Part shown: positions 28,330 through 36,751 of the stretch, one piece after another | Position numbering within the stretch: position 1 is the stretch's first letter | Layout of the letters: the number at the start of each line of letters is the position of its first letter | Assembly (NCBI RefSeq): GCF_011758805.1 | Contig: NZ_JAANOW010000004.1 | Span: 248,001-312,000, forward strand | Direction of reading: 5' to 3' | DNA length: 64,000 bases | Source of the DNA: Mycolicibacterium fluoranthenivorans | Lineage (GTDB): Bacteria; Actinomycetota; Actinomycetes; Mycobacteriales; Mycobacteriaceae | Notes under the pieces: model-generated | Seen by the model: the letters and a program-made list of their open reading frames with translations, nothing else | The model's database searches: none | Told to the model about the DNA's origin: nothing | Program-made: the position numbers and the translations under genes

Positions 28330-29831
28330 CCACCGACGACACCGACGGACTCGCCCGCAACAGCGTCACCCTGGGTGAAGCGACATTCGTCTCCATCGCG
28401 ACCATGGCGCCCGGCGTGGGTGCGGCGTTCGCCGTCATCGCCGGTGCCGGGTTCGCCGGCGGGGCGCTGCCTGCCTCGGTCGTATTCGCCTTGCTGGGTT
28501 GCCTTTTCGTCGCCATCGCCATCGGCCAGCTGGCCAAACGGGTGACCTCGGCCGCCGGGATGTCCTCCTACCTGGCCGCGGCGTTCCACGGCGGTGCCGG
28601 ATTCCTCACGGGCTGGGGCACCTTGCTCGTCTACGCCGCGGCATTGCCCTACCTCGCCCTGCTGGTCGGCAACATGGTGGGCACCTCGTTCGCCGGTGCG
28701 ATGGGTCTGGGCTACACCGCCTGGTGGATCATCGGCGCGCTGACGTGTATCGGTCTGGCCTTGGTGATGAACTATCTCGGCGCCCAGTTCGGCACCCGGG
28801 TGGGAATGATGCTCGGCGCCGCCGAGATCATTGTCATGCTGGTGATCTCGGTGTGGATGATCGTCGCCGCCGGCGACCGCAACACGCTGTCGGTGTTCTG
28901 GACCGCCCACGCCGACGTGGACGGCTTCGGCGGAATCAGCGGCATCATCGCCGGCGCCGTCTATGCCTTCCTGGCGTTCATCGGATTTGATGCCGCCGCT
29001 CCCCTGGGCGAGGAAGCCCGCGATCCGCGCCGCACGATCAAATGGGCGGTCATCGGTTCGGTGGTCCTGGTCGGCGTCTTCTTCGTGATCACCACGTACG
29101 CCTCCGCCGTGTACTTCGGGCCCGACCGCTACGCGGGATTCCTCGCCTACGGCGATGGCGACCCGTGGATGGAGATCACTCGCACCTTCTGGGGAGCGGG
29201 CTGGGTGATTCTGCTGATCACACTGCTCAGTTCCGGTCTGGCCTCCGCCAATGGTGCCGCCATGGCGGCGACCCGCACCGCCTGGGCCCTCGGACGAGCC
29301 GGCAGCCTGCCCCACTTCCTCAAGAAGACCCATCGCCGGTTCAAGTCACCGATCGCCGCCATCGCCGTGGTGTTCACCTTCGCCGTCGTGGTCACCCTCG
29401 GTATCGGGTTGGTGTTCGGCCCGGTCTCGGGCTTCATGTTCACCGGAACGGTCCTGACGGTCGGCGTCCTCCCGATCTATATGGCCGTCTGCATCGCCTG
29501 TCCGGTGTACTACCTTCGCTTCCATCGTTCGGAGTTCCGGGTGCTGACCCACCTGGTGATCCCGGTGCTGGGCCTGCTGTTCCTGTTCCCGACGTTCTGT
29601 GCGGGTGCGGGGATCACCGCGTTCAGTTTCGTTGCCGCGCTGTCCTATCCCATGAGCATGGCGGGGTACTGCGTGGCAGCCTGGTGGGCGGTGGGACTGG
29701 CCATCCTCGGCTACCTCGCCATTCGCTTCCCCGAACGCCTGGACCCCAACCTGATCATCAGCGACCCCGGCCCCGAACCGGCCCCCGAGACAGATCCCGA
29801 TTCGCAGACCCGAGAGGCAGTGCCAGCATGA
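28326..29831 (+). CDS. APC-superfamily amino acid/polyamine permease
   Basis: 501 residues, about twelve to fourteen membrane segments. FVSIATMAPGVGAAFAVIAG at the N-terminus and FIGFDAAAPLGEEARDPRRT in the middle are hallmarks of the APC family. Start and stop overlap both neighbours by ATGA, so it is translated together with the dioxygenase and the Rid protein. The C-terminal 30 residues are Pro/Glu/Asp-rich. Substrate not predictable beyond an amine or amino acid. Confidence 0.88.
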   Translation: MTTDDTDGLARNSVTLGEATFVSIATMAPGVGAAFAVIAGAGFAGGALPASVVFALLGCLFVAIAIGQLAKRVTSAAGMSSYLAAAFHGGAGFLTGWGTLLVYAAALPYLALLVGNMVGTSFAGAMGLGYTAWWIIGALTCIGLALVMNYLGAQFGTRVGMMLGAAEIIVMLVISVWMIVAAGDRNTLSVFWTAHADVDGFGGISGIIAGAVYAFLAFIGFDAAAPLGEEARDPRRTIKWAVIGSVVLVGVFFVITTYASAVYFGPDRYAGFLAYGDGDPWMEITRTFWGAGWVILLITLLSSGLASANGAAMAATRTAWALGRAGSLPHFLKKTHRRFKSPIAAIAVVFTFAVVVTLGIGLVFGPVSGFMFTGTVLTVGVLPIYMAVCIACPVYYLRFHRSEFRVLTHLVIPVLGLLFLFPTFCAGAGITAFSFVAALSYPMSMAGYCVAAWWAVGLAILGYLAIRFPERLDPNLIISDPGPEPAPETDPDSQTREAVPA

Positions 29832-30241
29832 CCGATCTGATCACCCGCTCCGTCCCCGATATCGATTACCTCAGCCCGAAACTCTTCGACGATCTGGGCA
29901 TCGTGCAGACCATCGTCGCCAACGACACCGTGTACGTATCGGGTATCGCGCCGCTGACCGATGCCTCCGGCGAGCTCGACGTGGCGGGTACGACCCTCAC
30001 CGAACAACTGGTGTACGTGCTCGGCGTACTGGAGCGGTCGCTGGCCGCCGTCGGGGTGGGCCGAGAAGGCTTGGTGGCGTGGACCATCTACACCACCGAC
30101 GTCCCCGCGCTGGCCGAATGTACGCCCATCCTCAAGGACTGGGTCGGTGCGCACCCGCCGACGAGCACCTGGATCGGCTGCTCGGGTTTCATCCACCCCC
30201 AGCAACTGCTGGAACTCACCGCCACCGCCGTCGTCTCCTAG
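29828..30241 (+). CDS. Rid/YjgF-family protein lacking the RidA arginine
   Basis: 137 residues from ATG 29828, overlapping the permease stop. The RidA core is clear: VANDTVYVSGIAPLTDASGE, then YVLGVLERSLAAVG, and the C-terminal LLELTATAVVS. In archetypal RidA an Arg in PARST binds the substrate and supports 2-imino acid hydrolysis; here the matching stretch reads PPTST, so that Arg is absent. It is likely a Rid subfamily with another role, possibly handling the product of the oxygenase. Last gene of the operon, followed by a strong terminator. Confidence 0.85.
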   Translation: MTDLITRSVPDIDYLSPKLFDDLGIVQTIVANDTVYVSGIAPLTDASGELDVAGTTLTEQLVYVLGVLERSLAAVGVGREGLVAWTIYTTDVPALAECTPILKDWVGAHPPTSTWIGCSGFIHPQQLLELTATAVVS

Positions 30242-30242
30242 C

Positions 30243-30291
30243 GATTTGTGCACGTTTACCGGTGCTCGCCGCCGGTAAACGTGCACAAATC
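30243..30291. terminator. Long perfect bidirectional hairpin terminator
   Basis: Two 20-base arms, GATTTGTGCACGTTTACCGG and its exact complement, around a nine-base loop. It starts two bases after the Rid stop and its right arm contains part of the stop of the convergent WS/DGAT-like gene. Confidence 0.85.
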
Positions 30292-31567
30292 ACGCGAAAA
30301 TGGACTCCAAGCGGTGCATGTAGGTGTCGATATCGCCGATCGCCGACTCGGCGGCGAACACACTGATCGCGAGGGTGTCACCGACCCCGGTCACGCAATG
30401 GGTCAGGCCCACCATCGGCGACAGACCCGGAAACGCCGCAGCCACCCGCACGGGCGATCCACCGAACCCGAAATCCGCGGTACCACAGTTCACGCTGGAC
30501 ATCACCGTGTTCCCGGTGACCGTCGCCGACCGGACGGCCGGGTCGAATTTCCCTATCCCCCAACGTAGCAACGGCGCCGGCGTGGCAGCGAAGGCGCGGT
30601 CGGCGGCGCGCATCGCCGGGTGCGCGGCCCGGGCGCGGCGCGCCTTCAGCTCACCCGCGATGGCCGCGCGGCGCTCCGGAGTCGCCAACTCCGGAAACAG
30701 ACCCACACCGACTGTGCCGAAGTGGTTGTAGGCCTGGCGCGCACCGGCTTTGGCCATCGTCACCTCCGCACCCAGAGTGGATACGTCCTCCCCCAGCTCG
30801 CCCAACTGTGCGGCCAGCGCCTCGGCGATCCCGGCCAGCGCCACCACGGTGACCGTCCCACCGGAGAATGACGACCGCGGCCGCACCAGGGTCCGCATGG
30901 CACGCGCACCCGCCGGCGGCGCGTTCGTGCGAAGCGGCGGCCGCGGCGGGGCAGCCGCCGGCATCAACCCGGACTCGGTGTCCTGCACCAACTCTCGGTA
31001 CGCTCGGGCGGCCAGCACGCTGCGCCAGGGCAAAGACAGCGGGGCGATGCGCGGCGGGGTCACCGGTGGTACATCGCCCACCCGGCCGAACATCAGCGCC
31101 GCCGGCGCGCAGGTACGTCCCCCGCCGCCGAGGGCGTGGGTGATCTGCAGCGCCACGACCGTGCCCGGGCCTGCGGTACCGGGGATCCCGTCGATCTCGG
31201 TGAACAGGTGCAACCGCCACGGCGTCACCCGGGGATCGAGCTGATCGTGGACCACCGCGCTCACCGCCGCCAGGCAGCCGGCCCACGTGCGCTCGCCGGG
31301 CGCATGCACCGTGAACCGGGCGCGGTCGGCCGGGCACGGCACCCAACTCGGGTAGCGCCACCGCGAGGAGTCCTCGATACGCTGTGACAGGTCGGGGCTG
31401 GTGCGGGCCCGCGCGACCAGATCATCGAGTGCCCGGTCCAGATCGGCCGGCACACCGTCGAACCCGAACACCAGGAAGGTGTCGTTGGGGATCTTCGCCG
31501 ACATCCAGAACATCTGAGCGTCGGCGGGGGCCAGCCGCTGCGCGACGCTCTTCGCGCACGCGCTCAT
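30290..31567 (-). CDS. WS/DGAT-like acyltransferase homologue with degenerate active site
   Basis: 425 residues. N-terminal LAPADAQMFWMSAKIPNDT and the length resemble bacterial wax ester synthase/diacylglycerol acyltransferases, and the C-terminal third with NTVMSSVNCGTADFGFGG resembles the same family's second domain. The catalytic HHxxxDG motif of active enzymes is replaced by ITHALGGGGR: one His is kept and the Asp is lost. It is probably not a normal acyltransferase. It lies 16 bases after the second Mce-associated gene and ends the mce transcript, so a part in handling mce cargo is possible. Family assignment is from pattern only. Confidence 0.65.
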   Translation of the reverse strand: MSACAKSVAQRLAPADAQMFWMSAKIPNDTFLVFGFDGVPADLDRALDDLVARARTSPDLSQRIEDSSRWRYPSWVPCPADRARFTVHAPGERTWAGCLAAVSAVVHDQLDPRVTPWRLHLFTEIDGIPGTAGPGTVVALQITHALGGGGRTCAPAALMFGRVGDVPPVTPPRIAPLSLPWRSVLAARAYRELVQDTESGLMPAAAPPRPPLRTNAPPAGARAMRTLVRPRSSFSGGTVTVVALAGIAEALAAQLGELGEDVSTLGAEVTMAKAGARQAYNHFGTVGVGLFPELATPERRAAIAGELKARRARAAHPAMRAADRAFAATPAPLLRWGIGKFDPAVRSATVTGNTVMSSVNCGTADFGFGGSPVRVAAAFPGLSPMVGLTHCVTGVGDTLAISVFAAESAIGDIDTYMHRLESIFA

Positions 31568-31583
31568 CGCCCCGAGGACATCA

Positions 31584-32216
31584 CTACACCGGGTCGAACT
31601 TGGCGATCAGCCAGCGGTCGCCGTGCTTCTCCAGCGTCACCCGGACACTGGAGGCCGTGTCGGTGGGCGCGTCGGCCCCGACCACCACGGTCTGGTTGAC
31701 GAACACCAGCACCACGGCGTGGTTGGGATCGGCCGACACCGATGCCGCCGCGGGGACCGTGGCCACCGCAGAGATCTGCTTCTGCTTGGCACCCGGGATG
31801 ACGACGTCATGGGTCAGCGAGCTGTAGGACTCCTGGAATTCGCCGGTGAGCAGATCGCGCGCGGCACCCAGCTGCTGCTCGACGGTGTCGGGCTTGTACG
31901 ACAACAGTGCGACCGTGCTGTCCTTGGCCACCTGGACCGATTCGGCGCGGGCCTTGTCGGCGTCGCGCACCGAGTTGTCCTGCCACTTGAAAAAGCCCGC
32001 AGTCAAGGCCAGTACCAGGGCCAGCCCCGGCAGCACACCGAAGGCCACCACGCGCTTCCAGTCCACGGATCGTGCCGGCTGCGGCGGTACCGGCGCCTCG
32101 GGGGCGTCATCGACGGTGTCGTCGACCTCCGAAGCCGTATCGGCTCCGGTCTCCTCGACCGCCGACGATTCGGTCAGCTCGGCCTTCTCGGGGCCGTCCT
32201 GCTTCGGTTCGGTCAC
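31584..32216 (-). CDS. Mce-associated membrane protein (second)
   Basis: 210 residues from a GTG overlapping the stop of the previous gene (GTGA). An acidic, Glu/Asp/Pro-rich cytosolic N-terminus of about 50 residues, one membrane helix (VVAFGVLPGLALVLALTAGFF), then an extracytoplasmic alpha/beta domain ending in DRWLIAKFDPV. This is the usual layout of Mas proteins encoded after mceF; these stabilise or assist the Mce transport complex. Confidence 0.85.
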   Translation of the reverse strand: MTEPKQDGPEKAELTESSAVEETGADTASEVDDTVDDAPEAPVPPQPARSVDWKRVVAFGVLPGLALVLALTAGFFKWQDNSVRDADKARAESVQVAKDSTVALLSYKPDTVEQQLGAARDLLTGEFQESYSSLTHDVVIPGAKQKQISAVATVPAAASVSADPNHAVVLVFVNQTVVVGADAPTDTASSVRVTLEKHGDRWLIAKFDPV

Positions 32217-32875
32217 GGCACAAACTCCACGTTGGACACCTTCACGTCGTCACCCATCTTCTGCACGGTGATCCGCATCCGCCACAACCGTGGTTGCTGC
32301 TCGGCTGCTCCCGCATTGGAGGTCTTCACCGCCACCGCCACCAGCACCTCGGCCTCGGTACCGGTATCGGACTCCAGGCCGGCCTCGGTCACGGTGCCGA
32401 CCGATTTGGACTTGGCCTGCTTGACCACCTCGACGAAGGGGCCGGCGCGCTTCTGGAAGTCGTCGTAGAAGGTTCCGGTGGCCGAGTCGAGGATGCGTTG
32501 CACATCGGCGTCGGCATGTTCGAAGTCGATCGTCGTGAGGTTCAGCGCGCCCTGGCGGCCCACCTGCAAGAAGACCTTGCGCTGCTCATCCACCTGCTTG
32601 GACTGATAGGCACGGAAACCCAGCCAGCCGGTGAGCCCGCCGAGCGCCAGCACCAGGACCAGACCCGCGATGAGTGCCAGCGTCACGTGCGAACGCTCCG
32701 ACCCGACCGGCGCCGCAGGGCTCTCGCCGGCTTCGGCCTCAGCCGCGTCGATGTCTTCAGCCGCGTCGATGTCTTCAGCGGTGTCGATGGGCTCGGCCTC
32801 AGCCGCCGTCGTGTCTTCTGCCTTCGTCGCGGACTCGCTTACCGCCCCTTCGGGGGTAGCAGCATCGTCTGCCAT
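32213..32875 (-). CDS. Mce-associated membrane protein (first)
   Basis: 220 residues from an ATG behind GAGGAGCAAAC; the start lies 37 bases inside the end of mceF. A long acidic N-terminus with EDIDAAEDIDAAE repeats, a single membrane helix (VTLALIAGLVLVLALGGLTG) and an external domain ending in DVKVSNVEFVP. Same architecture as the following gene, so the pair arose by duplication. A longer upstream frame exists but has no coding character. Confidence 0.85.
   Translation of the reverse strand: MADDAATPEGAVSESATKAEDTTAAEAEPIDTAEDIDAAEDIDAAEAEAGESPAAPVGSERSHVTLALIAGLVLVLALGGLTGWLGFRAYQSKQVDEQRKVFLQVGRQGALNLTTIDFEHADADVQRILDSATGTFYDDFQKRAGPFVEVVKQAKSKSVGTVTEAGLESDTGTEAEVLVAVAVKTSNAGAAEQQPRLWRMRITVQKMGDDVKVSNVEFVP
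32741..32794. repeat. In-frame 18-bp tandem repeat in a Mas gene
   Basis: Two identical 18-base units and a third diverged one encode the acidic DAAEDI repeats in the cytosolic tail of the first Mas protein. Unit number could vary without breaking the frame. Confidence 0.7.
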
Positions 32876-34314
32876 GTTTGCTCCTCGGTCGCGCTCTGGG
32901 CCAGATTCGACTGGGTATACACCTGCCCGTCGGGTCCAACGTACGTGCCGGTGCTCGGATCGTATTCGGAGGCCGCGATCGGCGGTGGTGGCGGGGCTCC
33001 GGAAGGCACGGGCGGCGCAGCCTGTGCGGGCGGCGTTCCCGGCGGCAATTGCGGGATGGCCTGCCCCGACAATGTCGCGTTGGGGTCGCCCTTCCAGTTG
33101 TAGCCGTCGTTGAGCGGAATGTAGTTCTCCGTGCTCTCGCACATCTTCACCGTCGGCGCGCGTTTCCCGGGCACCGTTTCACACGGCAGGTTACGGGCGC
33201 CGCGCACGTTACCCGCCGCGTCCTGCGGGATGCGGCAGTACAGATCGCCGGTCGGTCGATCGGGATAGTCGACATCGGCGGCGACCCGCTGCTGTCGCGC
33301 GGGAAGGAATCCGGTGGTGCATGGCGGCGGCAGATTCAGGTTCAGGTTCAGGTCCAGATAGGCACCCTTGAAGCTCTGCTTGGTGTTGCGGTTCGCGGTG
33401 CCGACGGCCTGTGAGGTGGCCGTGCCCTGCGGCAGCAGCACCAGCAGCTGCTCCAGCGCCGGCTGGTAGGTGATGGCCACCTGATTGATGTTGACCAGGT
33501 TGGCCAGCACCACCGGAAGGGTGGGCTGCAAGCGGTCGAACAGGGCCCGCAGCTCCTCGGCGGCACCGGGCCCCTGGGCCAGCACGCCCCGCACGGCCTG
33601 GTCCTGGGATTGCAGCTGGCCGGTGATGGTCGCCAGGTGCGACGCCCACGCCCGGATGGAGCCGGAGGTGTCGGTCTGCGTGTCCAGCACCGGCTTCGAC
33701 TGGTCGATCAGCGTGGTGATCGGGTCCAGGTTCGCGCGCGCGTCGATGGCCAGCGCGGTGGAGCCCTTGACCAGACGGGACAGATCCGGCCCGAGACCAC
33801 CGACGGCCTGGTACGCCTCGTCGACGGCGGTCTGCAGATTCTCCCGCGGGATGGCGTCCAGACCTCGATTGGTCGCGTCGAGCAGGCTGTTCACATCCGG
33901 CGGCACGGTGGTCCGGTCGGATGCGATGACGTCACCGTTGCGCAGGTACGGTCCCCCGTCGGCGCGCGGCAACAGTTCGACGAACAGTTCGCCGATCGCG
34001 GTCTGGCTGTGCACCTGGGCTTCGAGGTCCGACGGGATCTTCACTTCGTCGGTGAGCGACAAGATGGCGCTCACCCCGCCGCGCTCGTCGAGATGGATGC
34101 TCTCCACCCGGCCCACCTGGGTACCGCGATAGGTGACGTTGCTGCGCGGGTACAGCCCACCGGTCTCGGGCAGCTGCAGCGTCACCTTGTAGTGCCCGGC
34201 ACCCCACAGCAGATTCGGCAGCTTCATATAGCCGAACACCATGATGCCGATCGCCACGGCCGCGATGAACGTGAACACCGCGAACTGCAGCAGAATGCGT
34301 CTCGTCAACACCAT
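32839..34314 (-). CDS. mceF: Mce family protein MceF
   Basis: 491 residues from the ATG two bases after the mceE stop. One N-terminal membrane helix (residues about 8-30), an MCE domain near 38-115 containing GLYPRSNVTYRGTQVGRVE, a long helical middle region and a Pro-rich tail with PPVPSGAPPPPP. A 6-bp repeat encodes an LNLNLNL run near 33335-33352. Last core gene of the mce operon; MceA-F together form the tube that carries lipids across the envelope. Confidence 0.93.
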   Translation of the reverse strand: MVLTRRILLQFAVFTFIAAVAIGIMVFGYMKLPNLLWGAGHYKVTLQLPETGGLYPRSNVTYRGTQVGRVESIHLDERGGVSAILSLTDEVKIPSDLEAQVHSQTAIGELFVELLPRADGGPYLRNGDVIASDRTTVPPDVNSLLDATNRGLDAIPRENLQTAVDEAYQAVGGLGPDLSRLVKGSTALAIDARANLDPITTLIDQSKPVLDTQTDTSGSIRAWASHLATITGQLQSQDQAVRGVLAQGPGAAEELRALFDRLQPTLPVVLANLVNINQVAITYQPALEQLLVLLPQGTATSQAVGTANRNTKQSFKGAYLDLNLNLNLPPPCTTGFLPARQQRVAADVDYPDRPTGDLYCRIPQDAAGNVRGARNLPCETVPGKRAPTVKMCESTENYIPLNDGYNWKGDPNATLSGQAIPQLPPGTPPAQAAPPVPSGAPPPPPIAASEYDPSTGTYVGPDGQVYTQSNLAQSATEEQTWQTMLLPPKGR

Positions 34315-34316
34315 GG

Positions 34317-35429
34317 TTACGGCCCCTGATCCCAGCGATACGGCACCACGAGCGGATTCACCGCGGTGTAGGGGCTGGGCAGCTGGCCGATGGTACGGCC
34401 CCACTGCATCTCCAGCTCGGTGAGGTCACCCTCCCACCGGGTGCCGGTGAACACGCCCTGGTCGAGCCGGCTCAACGTCAGGTCCACCACGAGGGTGAGG
34501 TTGGCGTAGTCGCCGCGCATCCAGTTGGCCAGCGTCTCCTTCGGGAAGGGATACGTGGTGAAGAAGCTCAGCGACCTGGTCAGCGCCGGGCCCGCATTGG
34601 CCAACTGCTCCAAGGTCGGTCCGAGCGTCTTCAGTTCGGCGACAAGGGAATCCTTGGTCTGGTTGGCCGAGTCCGCGGCCAGCGCACTGAATTTGCCCAG
34701 CTGCGTCACCGCCTCGGCCAGCTGGTCGCGCTGGTCCTTGAGCACCGCCAGCGCGTCCGGCACCGTCTTGAGGGCCTTGTCCACCACCGGTTTCTGCGCG
34801 GCGACCTGACCCACCAGATCGTTGAGGCTGGACGCCGCGTTGATGATGTCGGTCTTCTGGTCGTTGGTGTTCGCGATGAAGATGTTCAGCTGATCGATGA
34901 GGCTGCGCAGGTCGGCCTCGCGGCCGGTGAACGCCTGACTGAACGCCGCGGTGATGTCCTGCACGTTGCCCAGGCCACCGCCGTTGAGCAGCAACGAGAT
35001 TGCGGCCAGCGTCTGCTCGGTGGTCGGGAAGGCACCGCTGTTGGCCAGCGGGATCAGCGAGCCGTCGTGCAGCCGGCCCTGCGGCGGGGCGTCCTTCGGC
35101 GGCGACAGTTCGATGTGCTGGGACCCCAGCAGACTGGTCTGGCCGATCTTGGCGGTGGCGTTGGCCGGCAACACCACATCGGCGTTGAGCTTCATGGTGA
35201 CCAGCGCATGCCAGCCTTGCCGCTGGATGTCGGTGACGTTGCCGACGGTGACATCGTCGACCCGAACCCGCGAATTGCGGTCCAGGTTGTCGACGTCGGG
35301 CATCTCGGCCTTGATCGTGTAGGCACCCGCCCCCTGCCCCTGCACACCGGGCAGCGGTATCGAATTCAAGCCCTGCCACGAGCATCCGCTCAACGCCAGG
35401 CAAGCGAGCACAAGGATCAGCCGAGTCAT
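34317..35429 (-). CDS. mceE: Mce family lipoprotein MceE
   Basis: 370 residues. A lipoprotein signal peptide with lipobox LALSGC, the Cys at residue 16, which is the mark of MceE/Lpr proteins. The MCE domain follows (YTIKAEMPDVDNLDRNSRV, VDDVTVGNVTDI). The helical region covers about 140-310. Start overlaps the mceD stop (ATGA). Comparable to LprK-LprN of M. tuberculosis; which of those is closest could not be settled. Confidence 0.93.
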   Translation of the reverse strand: MTRLILVLACLALSGCSWQGLNSIPLPGVQGQGAGAYTIKAEMPDVDNLDRNSRVRVDDVTVGNVTDIQRQGWHALVTMKLNADVVLPANATAKIGQTSLLGSQHIELSPPKDAPPQGRLHDGSLIPLANSGAFPTTEQTLAAISLLLNGGGLGNVQDITAAFSQAFTGREADLRSLIDQLNIFIANTNDQKTDIINAASSLNDLVGQVAAQKPVVDKALKTVPDALAVLKDQRDQLAEAVTQLGKFSALAADSANQTKDSLVAELKTLGPTLEQLANAGPALTRSLSFFTTYPFPKETLANWMRGDYANLTLVVDLTLSRLDQGVFTGTRWEGDLTELEMQWGRTIGQLPSPYTAVNPLVVPYRWDQGP

Positions 35430-36751
35430 GAGCCACCGCCGCTGTGCACCATCAGACCCGGCAGGCCGGCGTTCGGGTCGGTCACCATCGCTGCCTCGGC
35501 AGGCAGCGGGGGCGCAGCGGGATCAACCACCGGTGGCGGCAGGATCGCGGGCGCGGGACCCGGGGGCGGGATGTAGTCCGGCCGCATCCAGTCCTCGGAG
35601 TAGGTGAGCTCGTTGGGGCGGGCCTGCGCACCGACGAACTGGTTCAGCCCGAGGGGCAGGAAGTTGTACTGACGGTTCTTCACGATCGGCGCCAGGTACT
35701 GCACGCACAGCTTGGCCGACTCCTCGGCACCCATCCGGGAGGCCGCCTGAATTCCACCGCACAGGAACGAGATCGGGTCGGCGAAATTGTTCAGCGCCGG
35801 CACGGCCGCGACCGCGCCCAGGGCCGGCTGGTAGATGTTCACGTAGTTCTGGAATGCCGAGGGTGCCACATGCAGGAACTGCTTGACGTCGGCGAGGCTG
35901 TCGTTGAGCGTCTGCGTCACCCCGGCCAGCTTGTCCGAGGTGGTACCGAGCGCTTCGCGGTTGTCCGCCACGAATGTCTGCACCTGCCCGACGGTGTCGG
36001 CCAGATCCTTCACGGCATTGCCGACCTCGTTCGGGCTGTCCGAGAGCAGACCCGTCACCGAAGCAAGGTTCTGATTGAGCTGACGCATCACCGTGGTGCT
36101 GTCCTGCAGCGCCGAGACCAGGATCGACAGGTTCTTGACCGTGCTGAAGATATCGGTGCTGTGATCCCCGAGCGCCGAAAAGGCTTGGGACAGCTTAGTC
36201 AGCGCGTCCCGGATGCTCGCGCCCTGGCCGCGCAGGTTGTCCGCGGTGGTGTTGATGAACGCACCCAGGGTGCTGACCCCGCCAGGCTCGGTCGGCTGCA
36301 GGGTTTCGGTCAACCGCTGCAACTGTTTACGGAAATCGTCGTACTCGACCGGCACCACCGTGCGTTCCCGCGGGATCACCGCACCGTCGGCGAGCACCGG
36401 TCCTCCCGAATACGTCGGCGTGAGCTGCACCGCGCGGGAGGTCACCAGCATCGGGGACAGGATGGCGGCGTTGACCTTGGCCGGCACCTTGTAGCGGTTG
36501 TCGTAGTGCATCGAGATCTTCACGCGCTGCGGTTCCGGTTCGATCTTGTCGATCCGGCCCACCGGTACGCCGAGGATGACGACATCGTCGCCGACATAGA
36601 TGCCGTTGCTGTTTTCGAAATACGCGACGATGTTCGTCCGGTTCAGCGTGTCGCTGGCCCGGGTCACCAGGTACACCCCGGCCGCGAGCAGGATCACCAG
36701 CGCCACCGCCAGCCCGATCCGCGCATTGCGCGGGTTGACCACTGCGTTCAT
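35426..36751 (-). CDS. mceD: Mce family protein MceD
   Basis: 441 residues, start overlapping mceC (ATGA). One N-terminal membrane helix (IGLAVALVILLAAGVYLV), MCE domain with NSNGIYVGDDVVILGVPVG, a long amphipathic helical region typical of the tube-forming part, two Cys near residue 335 and a Pro-rich C-terminus. Part of the lipid import tube. Confidence 0.93.
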   Translation of the reverse strand: MNAVVNPRNARIGLAVALVILLAAGVYLVTRASDTLNRTNIVAYFENSNGIYVGDDVVILGVPVGRIDKIEPEPQRVKISMHYDNRYKVPAKVNAAILSPMLVTSRAVQLTPTYSGGPVLADGAVIPRERTVVPVEYDDFRKQLQRLTETLQPTEPGGVSTLGAFINTTADNLRGQGASIRDALTKLSQAFSALGDHSTDIFSTVKNLSILVSALQDSTTVMRQLNQNLASVTGLLSDSPNEVGNAVKDLADTVGQVQTFVADNREALGTTSDKLAGVTQTLNDSLADVKQFLHVAPSAFQNYVNIYQPALGAVAAVPALNNFADPISFLCGGIQAASRMGAEESAKLCVQYLAPIVKNRQYNFLPLGLNQFVGAQARPNELTYSEDWMRPDYIPPPGPAPAILPPPVVDPAAPPLPAEAAMVTDPNAGLPGLMVHSGGGS

